From: Trinickia diaoshuihuensis
GTDB lineage: Bacteria > Pseudomonadota > Gammaproteobacteria > Burkholderiales > Burkholderiaceae
Length of the DNA stretch: 64,000 nt
Direction: 5' to 3'
Assembly (NCBI RefSeq): GCF_003390925.1
Contig: NZ_QUBS01000010.1
Span: 1 to 64,000, forward strand
Part shown: piece by piece, positions 44,311-53,600 of the stretch
How positions within the stretch are numbered: position 1 is the stretch's first letter
Layout of the letters: each line of letters begins with the position of its first letter
The notes under the pieces: generated by a model
Told to the model about the DNA's origin: nothing
The model's database searches: none
The model's input: the letters and a program-made list of their open reading frames with translations, nothing else
Program-made: the position numbers and the translations under genes

Positions 44311-45008
44311 CACAGCGCCTCCCCTTCGGCCAACATACCGGCGGCACGCAGTTCTTTTTCGACCCACGTGGGACGCAACTCGCCTCTCGCGATACCGGCG
44401 ATGCGCGCGGTTTCGCCCGCGAGCTTCTTCGCCGCGAGATCGATAATACGTGCGACGTCGGCGCGCGGAATCACGACCACGCCGTCTGCGTCGCCGACGA
44501 CCAGATCGCCGGGATTGACAGTCGCGCCGCCAACCGACACCGGGAAATTGACGCGACCCGCGACACTCTTGGTCGGACCGCACGGATTCGTGCCCACCGA
44601 AAACACCGGGAAGTCCCACGTCGCCAGTTCGTGCGAATCGCGCACGGCGGCGTCGATGACGAAGCCCGCGAAACCGCTTGCTCGCGCTTGCGCCGCCATG
44701 ATTTCGCCGATCAGCGCGCAGCTCTGGTCGCCCTTGCCGTCAACCACGATGACGTCGCCGGGCTTCGCGATGGCGAGTGCGGCATGGATCGCGAGGTTGT
44801 CGCCGGGGCGCACTTCGACAGTGACCGCCGGTCCCGCGACCTTCATGGCCGGTGACAACGCTTTCACGCGACCGTTGATCGTGCCCCGCCGACCGGCGAC
44901 GTCGGCCAGGATCGCCGCCTGAAATTTGCCGGCGGCGGAGACGAGTTCGGGCGATACGCGCTCGATGTCTCGATTGATGGAAGTATGTCCTGGGGGAATC
45001 GTGCTCAT
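44310..45008 (-). CDS. RraA-family aldolase (4-hydroxy-4-methyl-2-oxoglutarate/CHA aldolase type)
   Basis: 232 residues. The RraA active-site pattern is present: AILADVAGRRGTINGRV, GDVIVVDGKGD, GEIMAAQARASGFAGFVIDA followed by AVRDS, where the Arg-Asp pair binds substrate and metal. Many homologues cleave 4-hydroxy-2-oxoacids to pyruvate; others merely bind RNase E. The catabolic setting favours the aldolase role. First gene of the nine-gene island. ATG 45006-45008. Confidence 0.86.
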   Translation of the reverse strand: MSTIPPGHTSINRDIERVSPELVSAAGKFQAAILADVAGRRGTINGRVKALSPAMKVAGPAVTVEVRPGDNLAIHAALAIAKPGDVIVVDGKGDQSCALIGEIMAAQARASGFAGFVIDAAVRDSHELATWDFPVFSVGTNPCGPTKSVAGRVNFPVSVGGATVNPGDLVVGDADGVVVIPRADVARIIDLAAKKLAGETARIAGIARGELRPTWVEKELRAAGMLAEGEAL

Positions 45009-45029
45009 GAAAGCGGCCTCACATAGTGT

Positions 45030-45147
45030 GTTGTACTGTGTGCAATGATGCTGTACATCATGAAACGACTATACCGCTCGTGTTTTGGCGGAGACCATCG
45101 GCGTTTACCCTTTTACCATGTGCAACTGCGTTTTACTGTGTACAATC
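45030..45147. promoter_or_regulatory. Repeated IclR-type operator sites between rraA-like and iclR-type genes
   Basis: An 18-bp direct repeat occurs at 45030-45047 (GTTGTACTGTGTGCAATG) and 45130-45147 (GTTTTACTGTGTACAATC), 15 matches of 18. One copy sits beside each divergent start codon. A dyad ATGATG-N5-CATCAT (45045-45061) abuts the first. Together they suit binding by the adjacent IclR protein to both promoters. Confidence 0.6.
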
Positions 45148-45178
45148 CTTAATCACGCAGTGACCGGAGATCAAGACG

Positions 45179-45892
45179 ATGGGAAATGAAGGGGTGGCCG
45201 CTGTCGAGAAGGCGCTTTCGCTGCTCGACTGTTTCAAGCCGGGGAAGGAGAAACTTGGGCTGGCAGCGCTCGCGCAGGCCTCCGGCATGCACAAGACCAC
45301 CGTGTATCGCCTCATGAACTCGCTGGAACGCATGGGCTACGTGGTGCGCGCCGAATCGGGAGAATACTCGCTCGGCGCGCGATTGCTGTATCTAGGCAAG
45401 CTCTACGAGCAATCGTTTCATCTATCGACGATCGTCGAACCTGCGCTGCACGCGCTTGCCGCGCAGACACGGGAAAGCGCATCGTACTACGTGCACGACA
45501 ACGGCCACCGCCTGTGCCTCTTTCGCGCCGAGCCATCCGAAGGCCTTCGCGAAACGCGGCTTCCGGGCACGGCGCTGCCGCTCGACGACACCGCGATCAG
45601 CCAGGTGATCCGCTTCTGGGGACTCGGCGAGCCGATCTACGATACGCCGCCCGCGTTTCCGCTGTTCACGTCGGGCGCACGCGACGTGCACACCGCCGCG
45701 TTCGCCACGCCCGTGTTCGGTGCCGGCGATCGTTTCATGGCCGCGCTCACGTTGTCCGGGCCTGCATCGCGCCTGAGCGCCGCACACGAAACCGGCGAGC
45801 TGATCGAGCCGCAATTGCGTACGGCGTCGGAACTGTCGAGAAAGCTTGGGGCGAGTCTCGCGTTCTGTGAGCGCATGTACGCGCGTAGTTGA
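45179..45892 (+). CDS. IclR-family transcriptional regulator (island regulator 1)
   Basis: 237 residues. Winged helix at about 5-65 (AVEKALSLLDCFKPGKEKLG, AQASGMHKTTVYRLMNSLE) and a GAF-like effector domain at about 75-235 (YYVHDNGHRLCLFRAEPSEG). Divergent from the nine-gene catabolic island across the repeated operator sites, so very likely its regulator. Effector is probably a pathway intermediate. Confidence 0.9.
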   Translation: MGNEGVAAVEKALSLLDCFKPGKEKLGLAALAQASGMHKTTVYRLMNSLERMGYVVRAESGEYSLGARLLYLGKLYEQSFHLSTIVEPALHALAAQTRESASYYVHDNGHRLCLFRAEPSEGLRETRLPGTALPLDDTAISQVIRFWGLGEPIYDTPPAFPLFTSGARDVHTAAFATPVFGAGDRFMAALTLSGPASRLSAAHETGELIEPQLRTASELSRKLGASLAFCERMYARS

Positions 45893-45894
45893 TG

Positions 45895-46662
45895 CTATGT
45901 CGACGCAGAACGGCGACGTCCGGCGGCCTTACGCGTGACCGGCTGCGCCGGCAGCGTCGCGCCCAGCAGCGCGCTCGCGTTGGAGGCTTCCTCGTAGAGA
46001 GCGGCACGCAGCTTGCGATCGTCGACATCGAAATCGCCGATTACACCCGAGAGCGTGAGCACGCCGACGAACGCATCGTCGACACCGAACAGCGGCATCG
46101 CCATCGACGCGAGCAGCGGATCGCCGACCCCGGACGACGCGCTCACGTTTTCCACGCCCTTATTCGCCAAGGCCGCCGCCGTACGGTTTTCAAAGCGCGC
46201 GAACGCCTGCCCCGACGCGGTCTTGTCGATCGGGCGACGCGTACCCGCGCGGATCGACACACGCACGACGCGATCCGGTTCCGCGCGCACGAGACACGCG
46301 CGCGCGTCCCCGTCGCGCACATAGACGGATGCGCTGTGACCGGTCGTATGCATCAGACGATCGACGATCGGCCGCAGCGTCGCGACCAGATCGATGCCGC
46401 CGTCGAACGCCTTGCCCAGCTGCGATGCCTTGACGCCCAGCCGGTATGCGCCGTTCGCTTCCTTGTGCACGAAGCCGCGTGCTTCGAGCGAGAGCATATA
46501 GCGCAGGATCACGCTCTTGAAGAGGCCCGTTTGCGCTTCGAGATCGCTCAAGGACCGCGTGCCCGGCTTGCCGAGGAACGCTTCCAGCAGGAGCAGGGTC
46601 CGATCGACCGCGGCGACCGAACGGTCGATGAGTTCGTCGTCGCGGCTCATGCTTGTTGCCAT
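45895..46662 (-). CDS. IclR-family transcriptional regulator (island regulator 2)
   Basis: 255 residues. Winged helix (about 15-80: AVDRTLLLLEAFLGKPGTRS, GLFKSVILRYMLSLEARGFV) and effector domain (SVYVRDGDARACLVRAEPDR, MPLFGVDDAFVGVLTLSGV). Ends three bases from the convergent first IclR gene. Start ATG 46660-46662, overlapping the 3' end of the FMN dehydrogenase gene by 16 bp, so translated from the same message; ATG 46648-46650 is an alternative. Confidence 0.85.
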   Translation of the reverse strand: MATSMSRDDELIDRSVAAVDRTLLLLEAFLGKPGTRSLSDLEAQTGLFKSVILRYMLSLEARGFVHKEANGAYRLGVKASQLGKAFDGGIDLVATLRPIVDRLMHTTGHSASVYVRDGDARACLVRAEPDRVVRVSIRAGTRRPIDKTASGQAFARFENRTAAALANKGVENVSASSGVGDPLLASMAMPLFGVDDAFVGVLTLSGVIGDFDVDDRKLRAALYEEASNASALLGATLPAQPVTRKAAGRRRSAST

Positions 46663-47870
46663 TGCTCGGAAGCGCCGACTCTCATCAGCAGGTGCGGGCC
46701 GAGCTCGTCGAGCGCGTTCAGGCCGAGCAGACCGAGGTTGCGCTGTACCTCCGTGCGAAGAATGGCGATTGCATGATCGACGCCGGCTTCGCCCGCGACC
46801 GCCGCCGCATAGTTGAACGGCCGCCCCACGAACACGAAATCGGCACCGAGCGCGAGCGCCTTCAAGACGTCCGTGCCGCGCCGGATACCCCCGTCGATCA
46901 TGACCGGCATCTGCGCACCGACCGCCGCGGCGATCGCCGGCAGCACACGCAGCGGCGCGACCGCGCCGTCGAGCTGGCGCCCCCCGTGATTCGACACGAT
47001 GATGCCGTCTATACCGTGATCGCAAGCCGCGCGTGCATCGTCGGGAGCGAGCACGCCTTTGATGATCAGCGTGCCCTTCCACTGTCGGCGAATCTCGTCG
47101 ACATGGGTCCAGTTCAAATGATCTTTCGCGCCGAAATCGCGGGCTACGCGGCCCGAAAAAATCGGCGCTCCGCGCGTGGCATAGGAATTTTCAAAGTGCG
47201 GCATGCCGTGCTTCACAAGCGTCTTCACCGCCGTGCCGAACAGCCAGCGCGGGTGCGTGAGACCATCCATGGCCAGGCGCAGGCTCGGCTTGAGCGGCGT
47301 CGAAAAACCGGCGCGAACGTTGTTTTCTCGATTCGCGAGCACGGCCGTATCGACAGTCAGCACCAGCGTCTGGTAGCCAGCGCGTTCGACCCGCTCGACC
47401 AGCGCATGGATTTTCGCGGATTCGCCGGGTAGATATGCCTGGAACCAGGTTTGTGGGGCAACTTGCGCGACCGCTTCGAGCCGGATCAGCGACGAGCCAC
47501 TCATGATCATCGGAATGCCGGCGCGTTGTGCAGCTTGCGCGAGCACCAGATCACCGCGATAGGCGGAGAGCGCGGAAATACCCATCGGCGCAATGCCGAA
47601 CGGTGCGGACCATGTACGACCGAACAACGTGGTGGACTGCGAACGTTTCGATACGTCGCGCAGCACGCGCGTAACGAAACGGTACTCGGCATAAGCGCGC
47701 TGGTTGTCGTCGAACGATTCGTTGCGCTCGGCAGCACCGCCGATGTAGCCAAAAATCGGTCGTGGGAGATGCCGTTGCGCCCCTTGCTCGAAGTCGTCGA
47801 GCGATAGGTAACGGCGCAAGGTTTTTTGCGGTTTTGGTGGTGTCAATGTTTGGGGATTCGTCTGGGCCAT
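46647..47870 (-). CDS. FMN-dependent alpha-hydroxyacid dehydrogenase (LldD-like)
   Basis: 407 residues. FMN/substrate residues: PIFGYIGGAAE (Tyr), GIAPMGISAL, WFQAYLPGE, IIKGVLAPDDA (Lys), and IIVSNHGGRQLDGA with the catalytic His-Gly-Gly-Arg. DGGIRRGTDVLKALALGAD closes the barrel. Oxidises L-2-hydroxyacids such as lactate. Start ATG 47868-47870 (MAQTNPQ) is provisional because the ribosome site is poor; ATG 47883-47885 is in frame five codons earlier. Cotranscribed with the IclR gene behind it. Confidence 0.88.
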   Translation of the reverse strand: MAQTNPQTLTPPKPQKTLRRYLSLDDFEQGAQRHLPRPIFGYIGGAAERNESFDDNQRAYAEYRFVTRVLRDVSKRSQSTTLFGRTWSAPFGIAPMGISALSAYRGDLVLAQAAQRAGIPMIMSGSSLIRLEAVAQVAPQTWFQAYLPGESAKIHALVERVERAGYQTLVLTVDTAVLANRENNVRAGFSTPLKPSLRLAMDGLTHPRWLFGTAVKTLVKHGMPHFENSYATRGAPIFSGRVARDFGAKDHLNWTHVDEIRRQWKGTLIIKGVLAPDDARAACDHGIDGIIVSNHGGRQLDGAVAPLRVLPAIAAAVGAQMPVMIDGGIRRGTDVLKALALGADFVFVGRPFNYAAAVAGEAGVDHAIAILRTEVQRNLGLLGLNALDELGPHLLMRVGASEQWQQA

Positions 47871-47877
47871 ATAAAAC

Positions 47878-47892
47878 CATAACATCGTTATG
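47878..47892. promoter_or_regulatory. CATAAC-ATC-GTTATG palindrome at the LldD-like start
   Basis: Perfect 6-bp arms with 3-bp centre, 8 bp upstream of the chosen start codon. A bound regulator here would block initiation. Candidate site of the IclR protein in the same unit. Confidence 0.45.
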
Positions 47893-48191
47893 ATTTCTGC
47901 CAACCGATGACAACGGACTGCCTGCCATCCACCCAGCCGGCAGTCTTCAAAGCTAAAACGGCCGTTTAGTCGTGACGGCCCCAATGACTGTTCGTGTGGT
48001 GTCGCTGCCTAAAAAATGTCACGCTCGGGTCACGCAGCGTAGGGCTGCAGCGAGCCGCGCGAGGCCTCGATTCAAACCGGGCGCTTCAGGCATGCGCTCT
48101 GCTTGCTCATTACAAGCGCTCGAGGCGCTCGTACGAACGAGCACGGGCCGACGTGGTGGTTGACCAATCCCGGGTCTCTTTAGCACGCCTC
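47893..48191. other. Divergent region between LldD-like and kinase genes
   Basis: About 300 bp. A hairpin GCTCGT-ACGA-ACGAGC lies at 48127-48142. No gene or clear promoter hexamers were identified. Confidence 0.4.
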
Positions 48192-50015
48192 ATGACTAGC
48201 TCGTACAACCTTCCGCTGGTGGCGCTCTCGATCGTGCTTGCGACGGCGATGTCTTTTGCTGCGGTCCGACTCGCCCGAGCTCAACTCGCGAGGCCGAGGC
48301 GAGCGAGCGCGGTGTGGACCGCAGCAACGGCGCTGGTGCTGGGCACGGGCATTTGGTCGATGCATTTTGTCGGAATGCTCGCCTTTCGGTTGCCGATACC
48401 GATCGGGTATGACTTCACGACAACGCTGGCGTCCTGGGCGGCCGCCGTCCTTGTCTGTTGGTTCGGACTGACGTTCGTGCTGGTGCCGAACCCGACAGCA
48501 AGCGGCATCCTTGTCGGTGCGCTCTTGATGGGTTCGGGAATCGCCGTGATGCACTATTCCGGCATGGCGGCGATGGAGATGAGCCCGTCGATCCAGTATC
48601 GACCTGTACTCGCCGCGCTATCGGTAATCATCGGCATCGCGGCGTCATACGCTGCATTGCGCGTGCTCATCGGCTTACGCACTCTCACGCAAACATTTAC
48701 CAAGGACGTGACGGCCGCAGTCCTCATGGGCATCGCGGTGTCCGGCCTGCATTACGTCGGGATGGCCGCCGCCGAATTCCCACCATACTGCGTGAGTCGA
48801 GCCGCGAATGGGTTCGACCAGCGGCAGTTTATCTTCGAACTGGTCGTGACCGTCCTGGCCGTGCTCGGCGCAGCATTGAGTGCGGCGCTGTTCCAAGCGC
48901 GCGAAGAAGCAACCTTTCGTGCGATGGAACAGGAGCAGCGGCTTTCGGTTACGACAAGCCGCCTCGCGGAAAGCGAGCAACGATTCAAGGCGGTGCAGGA
49001 CGTCGCCGTCGATCCTTTCTTCATCCTCACGCCCGAGTCGGATGGGGGAGCGATCGCCGACTTTCGCTTCAGCTACGTCAATCCGGCCGCGCTCCGGTTT
49101 TGGCAACTTCCCGCGGCGGACGTCATCGGACACAGCTACGCGAAACGGTTCCCCACATCGCTGGCCAACGGCCTGTTCGCCATGTATGCGCGGGTCATGA
49201 CGACTGGGGAGCCGGCCACCGTCGAGCAGGAGTACGTAGGAGATGGGATCTCCGGATGGTTTCGGATAAGCTGCGTCAAACTCGTCGACGGGGTCGCAAT
49301 CGCGTTTTCGGACATCACCGACCGCAAACGTTACGAGCAAGCGCTTCGCACGTCTCGCGAGGAGCTGCGGCGGCTGTCGGCGCATGTCCAACACGTGAGG
49401 GAAAAGGAAAAGGCCCATATCGCCCGCGAGCTACACGACGATCTGGGCCAACAGTTGACTGCTTTGAAGATGGCGGCATCGCAGTTGGAAAATACCGCTC
49501 GTTCGGATGGAGCTTGGCCCCCTCAAGCCCTGAGCGATATCTACGCGATGATCGACAATCTCGTCGCATCGGTCAGGCACATCGCGGCCAACTTGCATCC
49601 GGTCATGCTGGAAGATCTTGGGCTGATCCCGGCGATCGATCACTTAATCGACGATTTTTCCGCGCGCTACGGCATTCGCGTCGTTCGTCATATCGATCAA
49701 GACGCGATCAATTTCAATCACCAATGCCGCAACGATATATTCCGGATAGTTCAGGAAGCATTGACGAACGTGGCGCGGCATGCGGATGCGAGCGAAGTCG
49801 TAGTGGAGATCGCGCGCGAAGATTCACACTGCATCGTACGAATCGTCGATAACGGACGCGGTGCGTCGAACCAGGACCCGAAGCGGTCATTCGGTTTGTT
49901 GAGCATGCGTGAGCGCGCCACGATGCTTGGGGGCGAAGTTCGCATTAGTACCGACTCCGGATCCGGATTCGCCGTGACCGCGATTTTGCCGCTGTCTAGT
50001 TTGCAGGCGGAGTGA
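48192..50015 (+). CDS. MHYT-PAS sensor histidine kinase (NarL/DegS type)
   Basis: 607 residues. A seven-helix MHYT membrane domain at about 1-240 carries repeats WSMHFVGMLAF, AVMHYSGMAAM and SGLHYVGMAAA, whose Met/His residues are proposed to bind copper or sense gas. A PAS domain (about 260-375), HisKA_3 box with phosphoacceptor His (AHIARELHDDLGQQLTALKM, about 408-427) and HATPase (NDIFRIVQEALTNVARHADA, DNGRGA, GLLSMRERA) follow. Start ATG 48192 is placed just before the first helix; no good ribosome site is visible. No response regulator lies beside it. Confidence 0.88.
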   Translation: MTSSYNLPLVALSIVLATAMSFAAVRLARAQLARPRRASAVWTAATALVLGTGIWSMHFVGMLAFRLPIPIGYDFTTTLASWAAAVLVCWFGLTFVLVPNPTASGILVGALLMGSGIAVMHYSGMAAMEMSPSIQYRPVLAALSVIIGIAASYAALRVLIGLRTLTQTFTKDVTAAVLMGIAVSGLHYVGMAAAEFPPYCVSRAANGFDQRQFIFELVVTVLAVLGAALSAALFQAREEATFRAMEQEQRLSVTTSRLAESEQRFKAVQDVAVDPFFILTPESDGGAIADFRFSYVNPAALRFWQLPAADVIGHSYAKRFPTSLANGLFAMYARVMTTGEPATVEQEYVGDGISGWFRISCVKLVDGVAIAFSDITDRKRYEQALRTSREELRRLSAHVQHVREKEKAHIARELHDDLGQQLTALKMAASQLENTARSDGAWPPQALSDIYAMIDNLVASVRHIAANLHPVMLEDLGLIPAIDHLIDDFSARYGIRVVRHIDQDAINFNHQCRNDIFRIVQEALTNVARHADASEVVVEIAREDSHCIVRIVDNGRGASNQDPKRSFGLLSMRERATMLGGEVRISTDSGSGFAVTAILPLSSLQAE

Positions 50016-50146
50016 TGGGACTGGCGGGGAACGAATGGCATGCAAGGTCCGCGGCGTCGACGGGCACTGCTATCTCACCGAGTTGATGGCAGCCGTGTCC
50101 GGGCAGTAAGTCGGTATCAGCGGGGAATTCGTTGGTAGGTCCACGC

Positions 50147-50431
50147 TTACGCAATCAACTCGAAGCGAATGTGCTTGCCGAGCGCTGCCGCTGCGCTTGC
50201 AAGCGTGGTTAGCGTCAGGCTTGTGTCTGCGGCGTCCAGGAGCCGATTGAGCGCTGCTCGACTGGTGCGCATACGTTCCGCCATCGCCGTTTTAGTCAAC
50301 TTCTGCGCCTTCATTTCCTGCTCGATTTGCCAAGCGATCACCCGCTTCATGGCGGTTGCCGTAGCTTCTTCCAGCATCGCCTCTTCGGACAGGAAATCGT
50401 CGAAGCTGCTTCCGATGTGCTTGTTTGCCAT
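50147..50431 (-). CDS. HigA-like XRE antitoxin, apparently without its toxin
   Basis: 94 residues. N-terminus NKHIGSSFDDFLSEEAMLEE and helix-turn-helix LTKTAMAERMRTSRAALNRL, ending in GKHIRFELIA, match antitoxins that follow HigB/Gp49-type toxins. Start ATG 50429-50431 with AGGAGTCAGTC upstream. The space to the next gene (199 bp) is too short for a toxin and holds only a 23-codon ORF (50446-50517). It may be a solitary regulator. Confidence 0.8.
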   Translation of the reverse strand: MANKHIGSSFDDFLSEEAMLEEATATAMKRVIAWQIEQEMKAQKLTKTAMAERMRTSRAALNRLLDAADTSLTLTTLASAAAALGKHIRFELIA

Positions 50432-50630
50432 GACTGACTCCTGGGTTAGCCGCCCTTCAGTTGGTTCAATCGCTTGCGCCACAACTCCTCGTTGCTGACT
50501 CCGGGAGGAATCTTCATGTCTTAATCGATCACATTTTCCCGCGCCGAATCATATAGATCCCAGTTTTGCAATCGATCAGCGATTCGGCGACACGCTTCCG
50601 CCCCTCTTCCACGACGCCTAATTCACCCCC

Positions 50631-53600
50631 TCAAGACGCCGGCATCAAATCAACCCGGGTAGAAGGCCCGTTATCCTTCATCCCCTCCACTCCGAAATGC
50701 GGCGCGACAACCTCCAGCCGATTCGCATCAATTTTCTGACTCAAATACTGCCGCACGTGCTGCGCGCGCTGCTCCGCAAGCGCATGCAGGCTCGCATCAT
50801 TAACGGGCGCGTGATAAGCAAGCGCTCGCTTCATATCCTCATCGGGCAGCGTCTTCGTGAGCCCGACGAAATTGCGCGGCTTCTGAAAATCCGCGTCTTT
50901 ATACGCCTGCGTCAGATAACGATGGTATTCGTCCGGCGTCACGGTAACCGCGGCCGGATCCGCAGCCGACGACGCTTTCGCCTTCTGCCGCCGAACGAGA
51001 TCGTCGACGTAAGCCATCTGCAGTCCCGGCATGTCCACGTTTTCATCGGCGCGGCCGCTCAACTCCAGCTTCACGGCCGGCCTCTCGCTAAGCAACTTGA
51101 CCAGCGTATCAAGCTTCTCGCGCGACGCATCACTCAATGCAGCCGAGCCCGGTGCAAACGCAATGTACTGCAGATGCTCGGCGCTCGCGTTCCCATCACC
51201 GCCCGCCCCCAATGCATTAGCCAATAGCGAGAACGGCGCGGTGACGGCCCGCTCGATCAAATGCTTCACCGCGCCCCAAATCACGCTGCCCAAGCTGAAC
51301 TGCGGATTCGACAGCGATCCGGAAACCGGGATATTGACGTCGATCTTGCCGTGCGAATCCTTGAGCAGCGCAATGGCGAGCCGCACGGGCAGGTGCGTTT
51401 CGGTGGTGTTATCCACGTGGTCGCCGAACGTCAATTGGTCAATGACGAGATGGTTTTGCGCCGTCAGTTGATCGTTTTGCAACTGGTAGTGCAAATCGAC
51501 GTTCAAGCTACCCTTCACGATCGGATAGCCCGCGTACTTCAACGAGTACGGAGTGAGGTTCTTCAGCCCGACATCGTGCGCGCTCGCCGTCAGATCGAGC
51601 GCTGGCTTCGAAGCCAGCGGATTGGCCGTGCCGCGAATCGCGATCGGGCCGTTGTCCGCCAAGCTCGCGCTAATATCCACCGGGGCCGGCGCGGCAACGT
51701 CCGTACCAAAGGTGCCGATCTTGCCGGTGATATCGACCAGGTCCGCCGTGTAATGCGGCTGAACGAAATCGTCCGTGTAATTCACATGACCCTGCTGCAA
51801 TACGACCTCGCCGATCCGCGCATGAACCGGCATCGAAGGCGTGCTCGGCGCATGCGTTTGCACCTGCGCCGTGCTGGTCGCGGATTTCGGTTTGTCCGTC
51901 GTCTGGTTCGACGCCTCACGCTGCTGGGAAAGCACGTCGTTCAGATTGAGCTTGCCTTGCGGATCGAGCAGCACCCGCCCGAAAAAGCGCGCGAACGTCA
52001 CTCGCGCGATGTCGAGATTCAACCCACGCGCGTCGTAGCGCGCATTGATGCCGCCGATTCCCAACGTGCCCCAACCGGCGAGCGGCGAACCGTTCGTGCG
52101 GTCGAGCAAACGCACGTCGACGAGCGCGGCGTATCCGCGGTAGGCATACGACGCCGCGCCGTTCTTCGGGATCGTCGCCTTGACGTCGCCGCGCGCATTG
52201 AGCCCCGCGCCGGCGATCTTCGCATTGAGACTCCCGCCGAAGTACGGTTCGAGCGGCGCGAGATCGAGCCGGTTCGCTTCGACCTTCAACGTGGCGTCGA
52301 GCGGGCTAGGCACGACGTTGCCGTCTAAGTTGAGCGCACCTTTGCCGTTCAGCGACGCCTCGAGCTTGACCGCCAGCGGGCGGCTCAGATCTTCGGTGAC
52401 GTTGCGCACATCGAGTTGGAGCGGTGCAAGGTGTAGCTTCGCGGGACGTGGCGCCGCTTCGTCGACGAGATCGGCCGCGCCGTCCTTAACCAAGAGTTCG
52501 CCGATCCGATAGCGCCAGCCGGGCTGCCCGCTTTCAGCCGTATGAGCTGACTTCGGTTTGCCTTCGGCGACCGGCTCTTTAGCGTGGGACGCGCGCCCGT
52601 GTTCCGCGACACGGGCCTCGCTTGACGAGTGCGGCGGCTGGGCAAGCTCGGCGAGACTGATGCGGCCGTCCTTATCACGCGCGCCGGAGACGGTCAGCCC
52701 CGTTGCCTCGATTCGTTCGATTTCGGCCGAGCGCGCCGCCAGATCCACGTTCTTAATGGCGATACGCCCTTGCGACAACGCGACAGCCGGCGCCGCGCCT
52801 TTCGCCGCCGCAGCGCTGGCCACCCTGAGCGAGCTGAGCGTCACATCGCCCGCGCCGACATGCAGTTGCGTCGCCGCGCTCGACCAGTCGGCATCCAACG
52901 AGAGCGCCGCGCCGAGCGTGCCGTCGGCCAGACGCGCGCCGGTAACGCCGTCCAAGTACGGCTGAGCCACCGGCAATGCCAGGCCGTCGAGCTTAAATTG
53001 AACGTCGGCGCGTTTTGCGGCCAAACCGAGCGCACCGCTCGCGTCGATCGTCCCGCCTTGCTTCAACGCTGTCCGGACCACATAACGTGCTTTCTCGGAT
53101 CCGAGCGTCGAAAAATCGTCCAGCGTCGCTGCCAGCTTGGTCAAATCGAGCGACACGGGCCGCTGCGGCACACGGTCCTCCAACGCGATGCTGCCGTCGT
53201 TCAGGGCGAAATGCTTGATGGAAAGATCGAGCGGCGTCGACTTGTCCTGACCCGCGGCGGCTGGTGCCGAAGCAGCCAAAGCGGCCGAAGCCGGGGCCGA
53301 AGCAGCCGAGGCCGCCGAGCTCGGCGCAGCGGAGGCCGCAGCCGGTTGAGGCGGCGCAGCAAACGCACTCGCGATACTCAATGCCCCCGAGTGCTCGCGC
53401 GTGAGATGCAGCGACGGCTGATCAAGCCGGATTTCGTCGAATCGATACACGCCGGCGAGCGGCTCGAGTCCGGCCGCCGATACATGCAGCGCCTGCGCCG
53501 AAAAGAACGGCGCGTGCGAGGTCTCGTCGATGCGCGCATCGGTCAAATCGGCCGTACCCGAGACGGTCAGCGCGGGCTTATCGGCCGACATGACGAACCG

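Noticed and set aside
44310-45008. RraA-like gene as the RNase E inhibitor
   Set aside because: First gene of a catabolic operon, coupled to a dehydrogenase, with the aldolase Arg-Asp motif; regulatory role less likely.
50529-50633. In-frame continuation after the DUF748 stop (VVEEGRKRVAESLIDC and on), suggesting readthrough or a small gene
   Set aside because: Only about 34 codons, no ribosome site at the GTG, no recoding signal; probably chance.
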